A stretch of 64,000 nt of DNA. It comes from Pseudomonadota bacterium. Its GTDB lineage: Bacteria > Pseudomonadota > Gammaproteobacteria > Burkholderiales > Burkholderiaceae_B. Below the pieces are notes generated by a model, which was not told the origin of the DNA, did no database searches, and saw only the letters and a list, made by a program, of their open reading frames with translations. Positions 25,026 to 32,523 of this stretch are shown here, in pieces. The position numbers were made by a program, and so were the translations under genes. Each line of letters begins with the position of its first letter. The stretch's first letter is position 1. Location of the stretch: the NCBI GenBank assembly GCA_023387815.1, contig JAEWHK010000049.1:1-64000 (forward strand), written 5' to 3'.

Positions 25026-25604
25026 ATGCAAACGCTCCTGCTTTCCACTGGCGTAGTCGCGCTGGCCGAAATCGGCGATAAAACACAGTTGCTTGCCTTC
25101 CTGCTGGCAACCCGCTTCAAAAAACCCATCCCCATCATTCTTGGCATTCTTTGTGCCACGATCATCAATCACGCCCTGGCCGGTGCCGTTGGCGCATGGA
25201 TAACAACGGCAATCAGCCCTCATGCCTTGCGCTGGATACTGGGTATTTCCTTTATTGCCATGGCCGTATGGACCATGATTCCCGACAAAATCGAAGAAGA
25301 TGAAGCGCCACTGGGAAGAAAGTTTGGTGTTTTCGGTGCGACGCTGGTCACATTCTTTCTGGCAGAGATGGGCGATAAAACGCAATTGGCGACGGTAGCC
25401 CTGGCCGCCAAAAGCGACTTCCCGATAGAAGTGGTTATCGGAACCACCCTTGGCATGATGATAGCCGATGTTCCTGCAGTTATTCTCGGCAAGAAACTGG
25501 GCCAGCGCATTTCCATGAAATTGGTACACACCATCGCCGCCTGTATTTTCCTGGCCCTGGGCGTGGCTACCCTGCTAGGGGTTGGCTCAGGGCTGGGTTT
25601 CTGA
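25026..25604 (+). CDS. GDT1/TMEM165 (UPF0016) family manganese exporter
   Basis: 192-residue membrane protein with the family's duplicated signature: AEIGDKTQLLAFLLAT near the N-terminus and AEMGDKTQLATVALAA in the second half, six membrane segments in all. Bacterial members (MneA, SynPAM71-like) export Mn2+ from the cytoplasm; family members can also act on Ca2+. The manganese riboswitch directly upstream supports the Mn role. The ribosome site is weak (GCGGTAA), which suits riboswitch-controlled translation. It converges with the binding-protein gene, 9 bases apart. Confidence 0.9.
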   Translation: MQTLLLSTGVVALAEIGDKTQLLAFLLATRFKKPIPIILGILCATIINHALAGAVGAWITTAISPHALRWILGISFIAMAVWTMIPDKIEEDEAPLGRKFGVFGATLVTFFLAEMGDKTQLATVALAAKSDFPIEVVIGTTLGMMIADVPAVILGKKLGQRISMKLVHTIAACIFLALGVATLLGVGSGLGF

Positions 25605-25613
25605 CATCGCGCC

Positions 25614-26342
25614 TCAATCGGCCACAGAGGCGCCCTTGATCCCATGTCGATCCAGTGCACTTGCGACAAATCCGCTGCTTTTCATCTCTTCGACGAAAGT
25701 CGCCAGGAAATCGGCAGCGGCCTGTCCCCGTCCCTTAGGCAGGCCCATGGCCTGCTGAATCACCATGAAACGCCCTGGCAGCAGGCGCAAGCCTCCCAGG
25801 CGTTGCGCGTCCGCCTGTAACTGCTGCTTGACCCCGGCGGCCACTTCCGCGCCCTGTTCAACATAGGTATCCACGACAGCGGGTGAAGAAGGCGCACGAA
25901 CGATTTGCGCGGCTTTCAATTCACGCGTCAGGTAAAGATCATAGGCACTGCCCTTGCCCACCACAACCCGGTTACTTTCACGATCCACTTCGCTATTGTC
26001 CTGCAAGGGCGAATCTTCACGTACCAGGTACGCCCCCTCGATCAGCACATAGGCTTTTGTGAACGCAATGCCTGCCCCTCTTACCGGGTCGATCGCGAAG
26101 AAACCCACGTCTGCCTGCTCATTCGTGACGGCCTCTACCGATTTGCCGGCGGTATCAAATACCACCAGTTCCAGTGGCACACCCAGGCGCTCTGCCAGCG
26201 CGTTTGCCAAATCAATGGACACGCCATGAGGCTGTCCGGTTTTCGGATCCAGGCTCGCCAGAATGGGATTGCCGGTATTGATAGAGGCTCGTAGTACACC
26301 GGTGGGCGTAAAAGCATCGATAACGTCTTTGTCGATTGCCAT
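25614..26342 (-). CDS. Solute-binding protein family 3 domain protein without a signal peptide
   Basis: 242 residues with the fold of amino-acid ABC binding proteins: TPTGVLRASINTGNPILASLDP, then GVSIDLANALAERLGVPLELV and ADVGFFAIDPVRGAGIAFT. No hydrophobic export signal precedes the domain. The ATG at 26342 has a strong AAGGAG, so the start looks real and the protein should remain cytoplasmic. No transporter partner is adjacent. A cytosolic sensor or a relic of a transporter are possibilities. It lies between two Mn-controlled exporter genes but is transcribed the other way. Confidence 0.78.
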   Translation of the reverse strand: MAIDKDVIDAFTPTGVLRASINTGNPILASLDPKTGQPHGVSIDLANALAERLGVPLELVVFDTAGKSVEAVTNEQADVGFFAIDPVRGAGIAFTKAYVLIEGAYLVREDSPLQDNSEVDRESNRVVVGKGSAYDLYLTRELKAAQIVRAPSSPAVVDTYVEQGAEVAAGVKQQLQADAQRLGGLRLLPGRFMVIQQAMGLPKGRGQAAADFLATFVEEMKSSGFVASALDRHGIKGASVAD

Positions 26343-26486
26343 GCATGACTCCTTTCACTCAATCATTAATGCGTAGTCTATTTGAACTGAAAGACATATT
26401 ACATGATCAGGATAACAGTCCGGGGCCCATTTCACAGCTCATCAAACTCTTGAACATAAATCGTCGGCACGCTATACTTGTTCGAT

Positions 26487-26592
26487 CAAGGGGAGTAGCT
26501 TTTTAGCCGACGCATCGTCATTACGGTTGTCATGTTCTGTCATGTCACCCGGTGCCCGGGCAGCAACCTGTTGTTGTAAGCAAGACCTTGCC
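26487..26592 (+). ncRNA. yybP-ykoY manganese riboswitch aptamer (upstream of terC)
   Basis: The class motif AGGGGAGTAGC lies at 26489-26499, the second conserved loop as TCGTCATTACG (26516-26526) and GCAAGACC at 26580-26587. P1 pairs CAAGG (26487-26491) with CCTTG (26586-26590). The second loop differs from the more usual GTCAACATAC form in the other copy of this window but keeps the GTCA..AC core. It drives TerC, a family commonly controlled by this Mn2+-sensing class (compare alx). Confidence 0.82.
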
Positions 26593-26607
26593 ACCAAGGG
26601 CAAGGTC
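26584..26607 (+). promoter_or_regulatory. Hairpin competing with aptamer P1 of the terC riboswitch
   Basis: GACCTTGCC (26584-26592) pairs perfectly over 9 bp with GGCAAGGTC (26599-26607). The 5' arm contains the P1 3' strand CCTTG, so the hairpin and the aptamer P1 are mutually exclusive. This is the likely switch element. Confidence 0.6.
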
Positions 26608-26632
26608 CGTCACTTTTCTTAAAAGAATCAAT

Positions 26633-26664
26633 GGCCTGAGTCCTTATTTGGATCAGGCCTTTTT
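26633..26664 (+). terminator. Intrinsic terminator between riboswitch and terC
   Basis: GGCCTGA (26633-26639) pairs with TCAGGCC (26653-26659), extended by TCC/GGA around a single-base bulge, and is followed by TTTTT. No plus-strand gene lies upstream, so it most likely acts on the riboswitch transcript, controlling read-through into terC 135 bases downstream. Confidence 0.75.
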
Positions 26665-26798
26665 GTATTCTGAGGGCTTGCCCGGGGGCAATCGTCTTTT
26701 TTCACCCCCTGGATTTGTACTCAAGGTCTCACTGAAGCAGCCCGATCCGGATTCCATTTAATTTTTAGTCAAATAACAAATGAATTTGGGGTAGATTT

Positions 26799-27509
26799 AT
26801 GCTTGAGTTTTTTCAAACGTTAAGCTGGGCGGCCGTATTTCAGATCATCATGATCGACATACTGCTGGGTGGAGATAATGCAGTTGTGATCGCACTTGCG
26901 TGTCGCAACCTTCCAAAAAAACAGCGCATGCAGGGCATATTGTGGGGCACCGCCGGTGCCATTATCCTGCGCGTGATTCTTATCACGTTTGCATTGACAC
27001 TGCTCACCATTCCCTATCTGAAAATTGTTGGCGCTCTGCTGCTGATCTGGATCGGTATCAAGCTGCTGATACCCGAAGACGATGCACACGACAAAATTGA
27101 TGGCGGCTCGTCTGTCTGGTCCGCGGTCAAAACCATTATCATTGCCGACTTCGTCATGAGCCTGGATAACGTCATTGCCATTGCAGGCGCCGCACAAGGT
27201 GCCAATGCAGAGCATCAGACCGGCCTGGTCATTGCAGGCCTGATCATCAGCGTTCCTATCATCGTATGGGGAAGTACGCTGGTTCTGAAACTGATCGACC
27301 GTTATCCTGGTGTCGTGCTCTTTGGTGCTGCGCTGCTGGGCTGGATTGCAGGTGGCATGCTCATTGGCGATCAGGTTATTCTGGAGCGGTTTGGCGAAGC
27401 AACAACGCCGGTCAAAATTACGGCTGAAGTGGCGGGTGCCCTGTTTGTTGCGGTTGTGGGAACACTGCTTGCTCGTCGCAAAAAAGCGGCTACTGCGGCC
27501 AAGGGGTAA
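26799..27509 (+). CDS. TerC-family integral membrane protein, putative Mn2+ exporter
   Basis: 236 residues with the TerC signatures DILLGGDNAVVIALACRNLP near the N-terminus and DFVMSLDNVIAIAGAA in the middle, and about seven membrane helices. The conserved Asp/Asn pairs in these motifs are thought to bind metal. TerC proteins such as E. coli Alx and Bacillus MeeF/MeeY handle Mn2+. The upstream yybP-ykoY riboswitch with a terminator fits Mn-induced expression. The short C-terminal tail is Lys/Ala-rich (RRKKAATAAKG). Tellurite resistance, the historical name, is not implied. Confidence 0.88.
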   Translation: MLEFFQTLSWAAVFQIIMIDILLGGDNAVVIALACRNLPKKQRMQGILWGTAGAIILRVILITFALTLLTIPYLKIVGALLLIWIGIKLLIPEDDAHDKIDGGSSVWSAVKTIIIADFVMSLDNVIAIAGAAQGANAEHQTGLVIAGLIISVPIIVWGSTLVLKLIDRYPGVVLFGAALLGWIAGGMLIGDQVILERFGEATTPVKITAEVAGALFVAVVGTLLARRKKAATAAKG

Positions 27510-27518
27510 ACAGATCGA

Positions 27519-27549
27519 CAGGCTGCCCGCTATACCCAGGGGCAGCCTG
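27519..27549 (+). terminator. GC-rich hairpin after terC
   Basis: Perfect 10-bp stem CAGGCTGCCC (27519-27528) / GGGCAGCCTG (27540-27549) with an 11-base loop, ten bases after the terC stop. There is no T-run, so it may act as a transcript 3' end or a Rho-associated barrier rather than a classical terminator. Confidence 0.45.
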
Positions 27550-27673
27550 CCAATATCTAGCAGCTACGCGTTGGCTATGTTGTGTCCCTTCAAATCAAGG
27601 GTCAGCGTGCCAAAGTCAATAGGCACTCGTTTGCAGTCACCAGATTTCATCTGTCATTTCTGGTTGTCATGAC

Positions 27674-28657
27674 TCACTTTTCATCTCTGATACCCATTTC
27701 AGAAATGACTTTGGTGTATTTCTCGGATTCACTGCGGGCAAATTCCGCAAAATCCTTTGCATTCATGAAATGAGGCGGCGTGTCCAGCGGTTCAACATCC
27801 GCTTTGTAACCCTCGCTGTTGACCGCTTTTTCGCATGCCGTCTGCAATTTCTGTACGACATTTTCCGGAAGGCCTTTTGGTGCGATCAGACCGCCCCAGA
27901 TGGTGGCGTTCAATGGCCAGCCAGCTTCTTTTGTCGTTGGAACATCGGGATTGGACTTCAGTCGCTCATCAGAAAAGATACCTATCGGGCGCAGTTTATA
28001 CTGCTTCGCCACGGTTGTGGTATCGCTCATGACCATGACCTGCTTTCCCATTAATGCAGTGACCATTTCTGAAGAGCTCTTGTAGGGCACATGCAGGGCG
28101 GTGCCGCCTGCTTCCTTCATCAGGGTCTCCATGGCGATATGAAGCAAGGTACCTGTACCGGACGTTCCGTAGGTCAGCTGGCGCGGATTCTTTTTGGCAT
28201 ACGCCACCACATCCTGCATGGATTTGAATTCTGAATCCTGGGTCACCATCATCATCAGCGGCACTGAATAGGTACCACAAATGTGATCGTAATCCTTGTA
28301 CGTATATCCGGTATTGCGCATGCCGGGCTGCAAGACCTCGGGACCAATAACAGACAGACCCAGTGTGTAGCCATCCGGCTTTGCGCGTTTGAGTTGCGAC
28401 ATACCTATCGCGCCACCAGCTCCGCCTTTATTGTCGATGATCAGATTCCCGTCCAGTTGTTCACGCAGGTGCTTGGCCAGGATACGCGCCATGATGTCCG
28501 AGGTTCCACCCGGACCGAATGGCACGATGATCGTCACCGGGTTGCTCGGATACTGGTCCTGCGCATTGGCAACCGGACCTGCCAGCGTTGCCGCCACGAG
28601 TAAAGTGGCAGATTGAAGCATGCGCCTGCAATTGGGCGCTCCCATCATGAATGTCAT
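27674..28657 (-). CDS. Bug/TctC-family tripartite tricarboxylate binding protein
   Basis: 327 residues. A signal peptide (ending PVANAQ) is followed by QYPSNPVTIIVPFGPGGTSDIMARILAKHL, the Bug-family opening, and later TYGTSGTGTLLHIAMETLMKEAGGTALHVPYKSSSEMVTALMG. Bug proteins bind carboxylates, amides or nicotinate in the periplasm, for TctAB-type transporters or as sensors. No TctAB genes lie nearby. It is the last gene of the dehydratase/aldolase operon, so a sugar acid is the likely ligand. Confidence 0.85.
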   Translation of the reverse strand: MTFMMGAPNCRRMLQSATLLVAATLAGPVANAQDQYPSNPVTIIVPFGPGGTSDIMARILAKHLREQLDGNLIIDNKGGAGGAIGMSQLKRAKPDGYTLGLSVIGPEVLQPGMRNTGYTYKDYDHICGTYSVPLMMMVTQDSEFKSMQDVVAYAKKNPRQLTYGTSGTGTLLHIAMETLMKEAGGTALHVPYKSSSEMVTALMGKQVMVMSDTTTVAKQYKLRPIGIFSDERLKSNPDVPTTKEAGWPLNATIWGGLIAPKGLPENVVQKLQTACEKAVNSEGYKADVEPLDTPPHFMNAKDFAEFARSESEKYTKVISEMGIRDEK

Positions 28658-28743
28658 AGCTTGTCTCCGTGTATTGTTGATGACCCGGTCATTGAGCCGG
28701 GCTTCTATAAAATTTTTACACTGCAGAATCTAACAAATACCGA

Positions 28744-29553
28744 CTAATAAACGCCCCCGTCGTATCCTTTTGCAAGGGCTGGTCGGATGTCTTCCAGGAA
28801 CGCATTGGCCTGCCGCATCATCATTCCCATGTCTGACGCAACGGCGACGAACGCATAACCCAGCTTGATGAAATCGCGCACCATATCAGGTGTCGGCCCC
28901 ACGATCCCGCAAGGGATGCCGATGGCCTTGCATCGTTGCGCAACATCGGCGATCACTTTCTGCACATCAGGATGTGCCAGGTTGCCGATATGACCCATGT
29001 TTGCAGACAAATCACCCGGGCCCAGAAACAGGGCATCCACGCCCGGAACTGCGGCAATCTCTTCAAGCGCTGCCACGGCATCAGGTGTCTCCAGCTGGAT
29101 GATGGTGAAGACGGAATCGTTTGCCCGGCTTGCATAGTCTTTGGCAGTGCCATAGCCACTGGCACGATGCACAGCAGCAAAGCCCCGTTTTCCCAATGGC
29201 GGATATTTGCTGTGGCTGACGGCCTGCCGCGCCTGTTCGGCACTGTCCACAAAAGGCACCATCACGGTTTGTGCCCCCATGTCCAGCGCGCGTTTGAACA
29301 GTAGCGGATCGTTCGCTGCCAGACGCGTAACGGGGCATGCGGGTGTACCTGCAATGGCCTGCAGTACATGCAATGCGTCGCTATCGGCCAGTGGTACGTG
29401 TTCAAGATCAACAAGAACCCAGTCAAAGCCGACCCGCCCCATTGCTTCAGCCGTGCTTGATGCGCCGGACATCAGCCACGTGCCCAGAATGACGCTGGAC
29501 GTGCCCAGGCGGGCGCGAAATGGGTTTTCAAGCAGATCGTGTACTTCAGACAT
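28744..29553 (-). CDS. HpcH/HpaI-family aldolase
   Basis: 269 residues from the ATG at 29553, which has AGGAG seven bases upstream; the longer open frame before it is not conserved. Class II, metal-dependent pyruvate aldolase family: GTWLMSGASSTAEAMGRVGFDWVLVDLEHVP, then TPDAVAALEEIAAVPGVDALFLGPGDLSANMG. Members cleave 2-keto-3-deoxy sugar acids or 4-hydroxy-2-oxoacids into pyruvate and an aldehyde. Directly downstream of an IlvD/Edd dehydratase, the simplest reading is that it cleaves that enzyme's 2-keto-3-deoxy product. Confidence 0.87.
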   Translation of the reverse strand: MSEVHDLLENPFRARLGTSSVILGTWLMSGASSTAEAMGRVGFDWVLVDLEHVPLADSDALHVLQAIAGTPACPVTRLAANDPLLFKRALDMGAQTVMVPFVDSAEQARQAVSHSKYPPLGKRGFAAVHRASGYGTAKDYASRANDSVFTIIQLETPDAVAALEEIAAVPGVDALFLGPGDLSANMGHIGNLAHPDVQKVIADVAQRCKAIGIPCGIVGPTPDMVRDFIKLGYAFVAVASDMGMMMRQANAFLEDIRPALAKGYDGGVY

Positions 29554-29590
29554 AAAGACTCCTGTAATGCAATTCAAATGTGATAGTGGT

Positions 29591-31336
29591 TCAGTAGATG
29601 GGCGGTTCGGGCGTTCTTTGATTTCCCTCCAGCGAGACAAAATCGCATCCCGCTTGTGCCTGGGTAACTTCGTGCTGATAGATCCGTGTAAAGCCACGTT
29701 TGTATGGCTTTTCGGGCGCCTTCCATTGCTTGCGGCGCTCTGCCAGTTCCTCGTCGGAAATCAGAACATCCAGCGTTCTTGCAGCCACGTCCAGGCATAT
29801 CGGGTCACCGTTACGGATCAGTGCCAGCGGTCCCCCGACTGCCGATTCCGGCGAGATATGCAGAACACAAGTGCCATAATGCGTTCCACTCATGCGGGAA
29901 TCAGAAAGCCGGACGATGTCACGCACGCCTCGCGCAAGCAGTTTTTTGGGAATCGGCAGATTGCCCCATTCGGGCATGCCCGGACCACCAACAGGGCCGC
30001 CGTTACGCAACACCAGCACCGTGTTTTCATCGACATCCAGATCCGGATCATTGATCACAGCGAGCATATCGGCATTGGAATCAAAAACCAGTGCGGGCCC
30101 GGTGTGTTTCAGCAATGCGGGCGATGCTGCGGAAGGCTTGATGACAGCACCATCCGGACATAAATTGCCTCGCAGCACGGCAAGCGCCATGCCCGCTTCC
30201 TTGCAGTCCGGTCTGGCAGCGATAACGGGATTGTCCAAAGGTCGAATCACATCGTCATCACTGCAGATACTGCCCTCGATATTGTCTCCCAGGCTTTTGC
30301 CCGTACAGGTCAGTGCGTCCAGCCGCAGATGCGCGCGAATCCGCCTCAGCAGCGCAGGCAGACCACCGGCATAATAAAAATCTTCCATCAGATATTTGCC
30401 TGAAGGAAACAGATTGACCAGAACAGGCACGTGCTGCGCCATGATGTCAAAATCATCAAGGTTCAGTTCAACCCCGGCGCGGCCGGCCATTGCAGGCAAA
30501 TGTACGGCGGCGTTGGTTGAACCACCCATCGCCATCCAGGTGGCCACACCGTTCATGAAAGCATCGCGCGTGAGAATCTGCGATGGTCGCAAATCCTCCC
30601 ATACCATGGACACAATCCGCTGACCGCAGGCCCATGCCATACGCGTATGCGCGGCATCCATGGCAGGCAGGCTGGCAGATCCCGGCAGCGCAAGACCCAT
30701 CGCTTCAATGACATTTGTCATCGTGCTTGCCGTTCCCATGGTATTGCACGTACCCGGCGCTCGCGTCATACGCGCTTCAAGACCAATCCACTCCGGCTGA
30801 CTGATATTTCCGATCGTATATTGTTCCCAGTATTTTTTTGTGTGTGTACCCGCTCCCACCGCCTGGCCCTGATAGCGATCGTTCAGCATGGGACCAGCGG
30901 GACAGAACAGGGCGGGAACATCCATGGACGTCGCTCCCATGACCAGACCTGGCGTGGTCTTATCGCAGCCACCAAGTAGTACCACACCATCCAGCGGCAG
31001 ACTGCGAATCAGCTCTTCGGCCTCCATGGCCAGAAAATTACGATAGAGCATGGTGGTAGGTTTGACCATCACCTCCCCCAGGCTCATGGCGGGAAGCTCC
31101 AGCGGATAGCCCCCAGCCTGAAGCACACCTCGCTTGATTGCCTGGGCGCGGTCCCGCAAATGGGCGTGACACGGTGACAGATCGCTCCAGGTATTAAGAA
31201 TGCCGATTATGGGTCGACCCATGAACTCTTCGCGCGCCAGCCCTTGCTGCTGCATACGCTGACGATGGGCGAAACCACGAATGTCATCGCTGGCAAACCA
31301 GCGCTGGCTTCGCAACTGTTCAAGTTTTTTCTTCAC
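29591..31336 (-). CDS. IlvD/Edd-family sugar-acid dehydratase, copy 1
   Basis: 581 residues starting at a GTG (31336) with AAAGGA upstream. Conserved Fe-S cysteines appear in TWSDLSPCHAH, GGCDKTTPG and GTCNTMGTAS. The opening SQRWFASDDIRGFAHRQRMQQ is typical of pentonate (arabinonate/xylonate) dehydratases rather than IlvD itself. The enzyme removes water from an aldonate to give a 2-keto-3-deoxy acid. It sits between a Bug protein and an HpcH aldolase in one operon, divergent from a GntR/LacI-type repressor. It is a clear paralogue of the dehydratase at 37582. Confidence 0.87.
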   Translation of the reverse strand: MKKKLEQLRSQRWFASDDIRGFAHRQRMQQQGLAREEFMGRPIIGILNTWSDLSPCHAHLRDRAQAIKRGVLQAGGYPLELPAMSLGEVMVKPTTMLYRNFLAMEAEELIRSLPLDGVVLLGGCDKTTPGLVMGATSMDVPALFCPAGPMLNDRYQGQAVGAGTHTKKYWEQYTIGNISQPEWIGLEARMTRAPGTCNTMGTASTMTNVIEAMGLALPGSASLPAMDAAHTRMAWACGQRIVSMVWEDLRPSQILTRDAFMNGVATWMAMGGSTNAAVHLPAMAGRAGVELNLDDFDIMAQHVPVLVNLFPSGKYLMEDFYYAGGLPALLRRIRAHLRLDALTCTGKSLGDNIEGSICSDDDVIRPLDNPVIAARPDCKEAGMALAVLRGNLCPDGAVIKPSAASPALLKHTGPALVFDSNADMLAVINDPDLDVDENTVLVLRNGGPVGGPGMPEWGNLPIPKKLLARGVRDIVRLSDSRMSGTHYGTCVLHISPESAVGGPLALIRNGDPICLDVAARTLDVLISDEELAERRKQWKAPEKPYKRGFTRIYQHEVTQAQAGCDFVSLEGNQRTPEPPIY

Positions 31337-31348
31337 AACAATCCTTTG

Positions 31349-32350
31349 TTAATCAATATGTACACCTGCTGCCTTCACCTGCTCGCCCATGACTTTCGTA
31401 TCCTTCTGCAGCAGCGCAGCAAACTCTTCCGGCGTCGACGACAGGACCTCATAACCCTGACGCTCCAGTGGCTCACGGAACGGTTTGGATTGGAGAATGG
31501 CTACAATCTCCTTATTGAGTTTGCTGACAATCGCGTCAGGGGTTCCTCTGCGTACCATAATGCCATTCCACACATTGGAGATCACACCGGGTACGCCGGC
31601 TTCCTTGAATGTAGGAACGTTGGGAAGTGAGGGAGAGCGTGATTCCGCTGCAATGGCAAGAATGCGAATCTTGTCGGAATCTGCATAACCGACAATGGCC
31701 GGCAGGTTGATGAACATGGTCGGCAAAGCGCCCCCCATCACATCTGTGAGTGCAGGCGGTGCGCCCTTATAGGGAACATGCATCAGTTTCGTTCCGCTCT
31801 GCTTCTGAAACAGCTCTCCGGCCAGATGCATGGAGTTGCCGTTGCCCGCTGAACCGAAAGGAATCTGACCCGGCTTGCCTTTGGCTGCAGCAATCAGGTC
31901 TTTGACGCTGTTGTATGGCGTCTGCTTGCCGACAATTAACACATTCGGCATTTGATGGGTCAGCGTGACCGGCTGCAGATCCTTGATCGGGTCATACCCC
32001 ATGTCCTTGTACAGATGCGGATTCACGGCCAGCGTACTGGTTGATCCCAGCAACAACGTGTATCCGTCAGCCGGTTGCTTGGCAACGTAGGCAGAGCCGA
32101 TATTTCCGTTAGCGCCTGCCCGATTGTTGACAACCACAGGCTGGCCAAGACGTTTTGCCAGTTCCGAAGCCATGCCACGAGAAAACTGATCCGCGACTCC
32201 ACCCGGCGGATAGGGAACCACAAATGTGATTGGCTTGTCCGGGTAGCCAGCAGAATCCTGGGCATGTACCGATGTCCAGGACAAAACGCCGCAACTGATG
32301 GCGGCAAACGCGAAAATTCCACGCGAAAATCTACAGCAGTGTCGCATCAT
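31349..32350 (-). CDS. Bug/TctC-family binding protein, first gene of the sugar-acid operon
   Basis: 333 residues from the ATG at 32350, directly after an AAAGGAGGGG ribosome site; the frame is open 17 codons further but without signal-like sequence. A signal peptide ends at VHAQ. DSAGYPDKPITFVVPYPPGGVADQFSRGMASELAKRLGQPVVVNNRAGANGNIG is the family signature region. It is probably the periplasmic receptor for the acid degraded by the two downstream enzymes. Twelve bases separate it from the dehydratase gene. Confidence 0.87.
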   Translation of the reverse strand: MMRHCCRFSRGIFAFAAISCGVLSWTSVHAQDSAGYPDKPITFVVPYPPGGVADQFSRGMASELAKRLGQPVVVNNRAGANGNIGSAYVAKQPADGYTLLLGSTSTLAVNPHLYKDMGYDPIKDLQPVTLTHQMPNVLIVGKQTPYNSVKDLIAAAKGKPGQIPFGSAGNGNSMHLAGELFQKQSGTKLMHVPYKGAPPALTDVMGGALPTMFINLPAIVGYADSDKIRILAIAAESRSPSLPNVPTFKEAGVPGVISNVWNGIMVRRGTPDAIVSKLNKEIVAILQSKPFREPLERQGYEVLSSTPEEFAALLQKDTKVMGEQVKAAGVHID

Positions 32351-32447
32351 CCCCTTCCCCTCCTTTAAAGGGCTCCTCACGAACAGAGCAAGTGGTTGCA
32401 CCGTGGTGGCTGCAACGCTTAAGTAAATTTGTCGAATACTGCGTTAA

Positions 32448-32459
32448 GTTACCGGTAAC
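32448..32459. promoter_or_regulatory. GntR(LacI)-type operator, copy 1
   Basis: GTTACCGGTAAC is a perfect 12-bp palindrome with the central CpG-type symmetry used by LacI-family repressors. It matches the core of the gluconate repressor GntR site ATGTTACCGGTAACAT. It lies between the divergent Bug gene and the LacI-family regulator. Confidence 0.75.
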
Positions 32460-32460
32460 T

Positions 32461-32472
32461 GTTACCGGTAAC
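32461..32472. promoter_or_regulatory. GntR(LacI)-type operator, copy 2
   Basis: A second perfect GTTACCGGTAAC begins one base after the first. Centres are 13 bp apart, so two dimers would bind on nearly the same phase, or the sites may be alternatives. It lies 52 bases before the regulator start and about 98 bases before the Bug start. Confidence 0.75.
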
Positions 32473-32523
32473 ATTGGTACAATTGTAGGGCGTGGATTAA
32501 ACAGCACGCCATTGGGAAAAACC

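Noticed and set aside
26552..26761. 69-codon plus-strand frame in the terC leader
   Set aside because: It overlaps the riboswitch, its switch hairpin and the terminator; the bases are explained by RNA structure.
29553..29697. Extended N-terminus for the HpcH/HpaI aldolase
   Set aside because: The added 48 residues overlap the dehydratase 3' end and lack family similarity; AGGAG precedes the internal ATG at 29553.
32392..32523. Extended N-terminus for the LacI-family regulator
   Set aside because: It would translate through both operators; the helix-turn-helix starts soon after the ATG at 32524.
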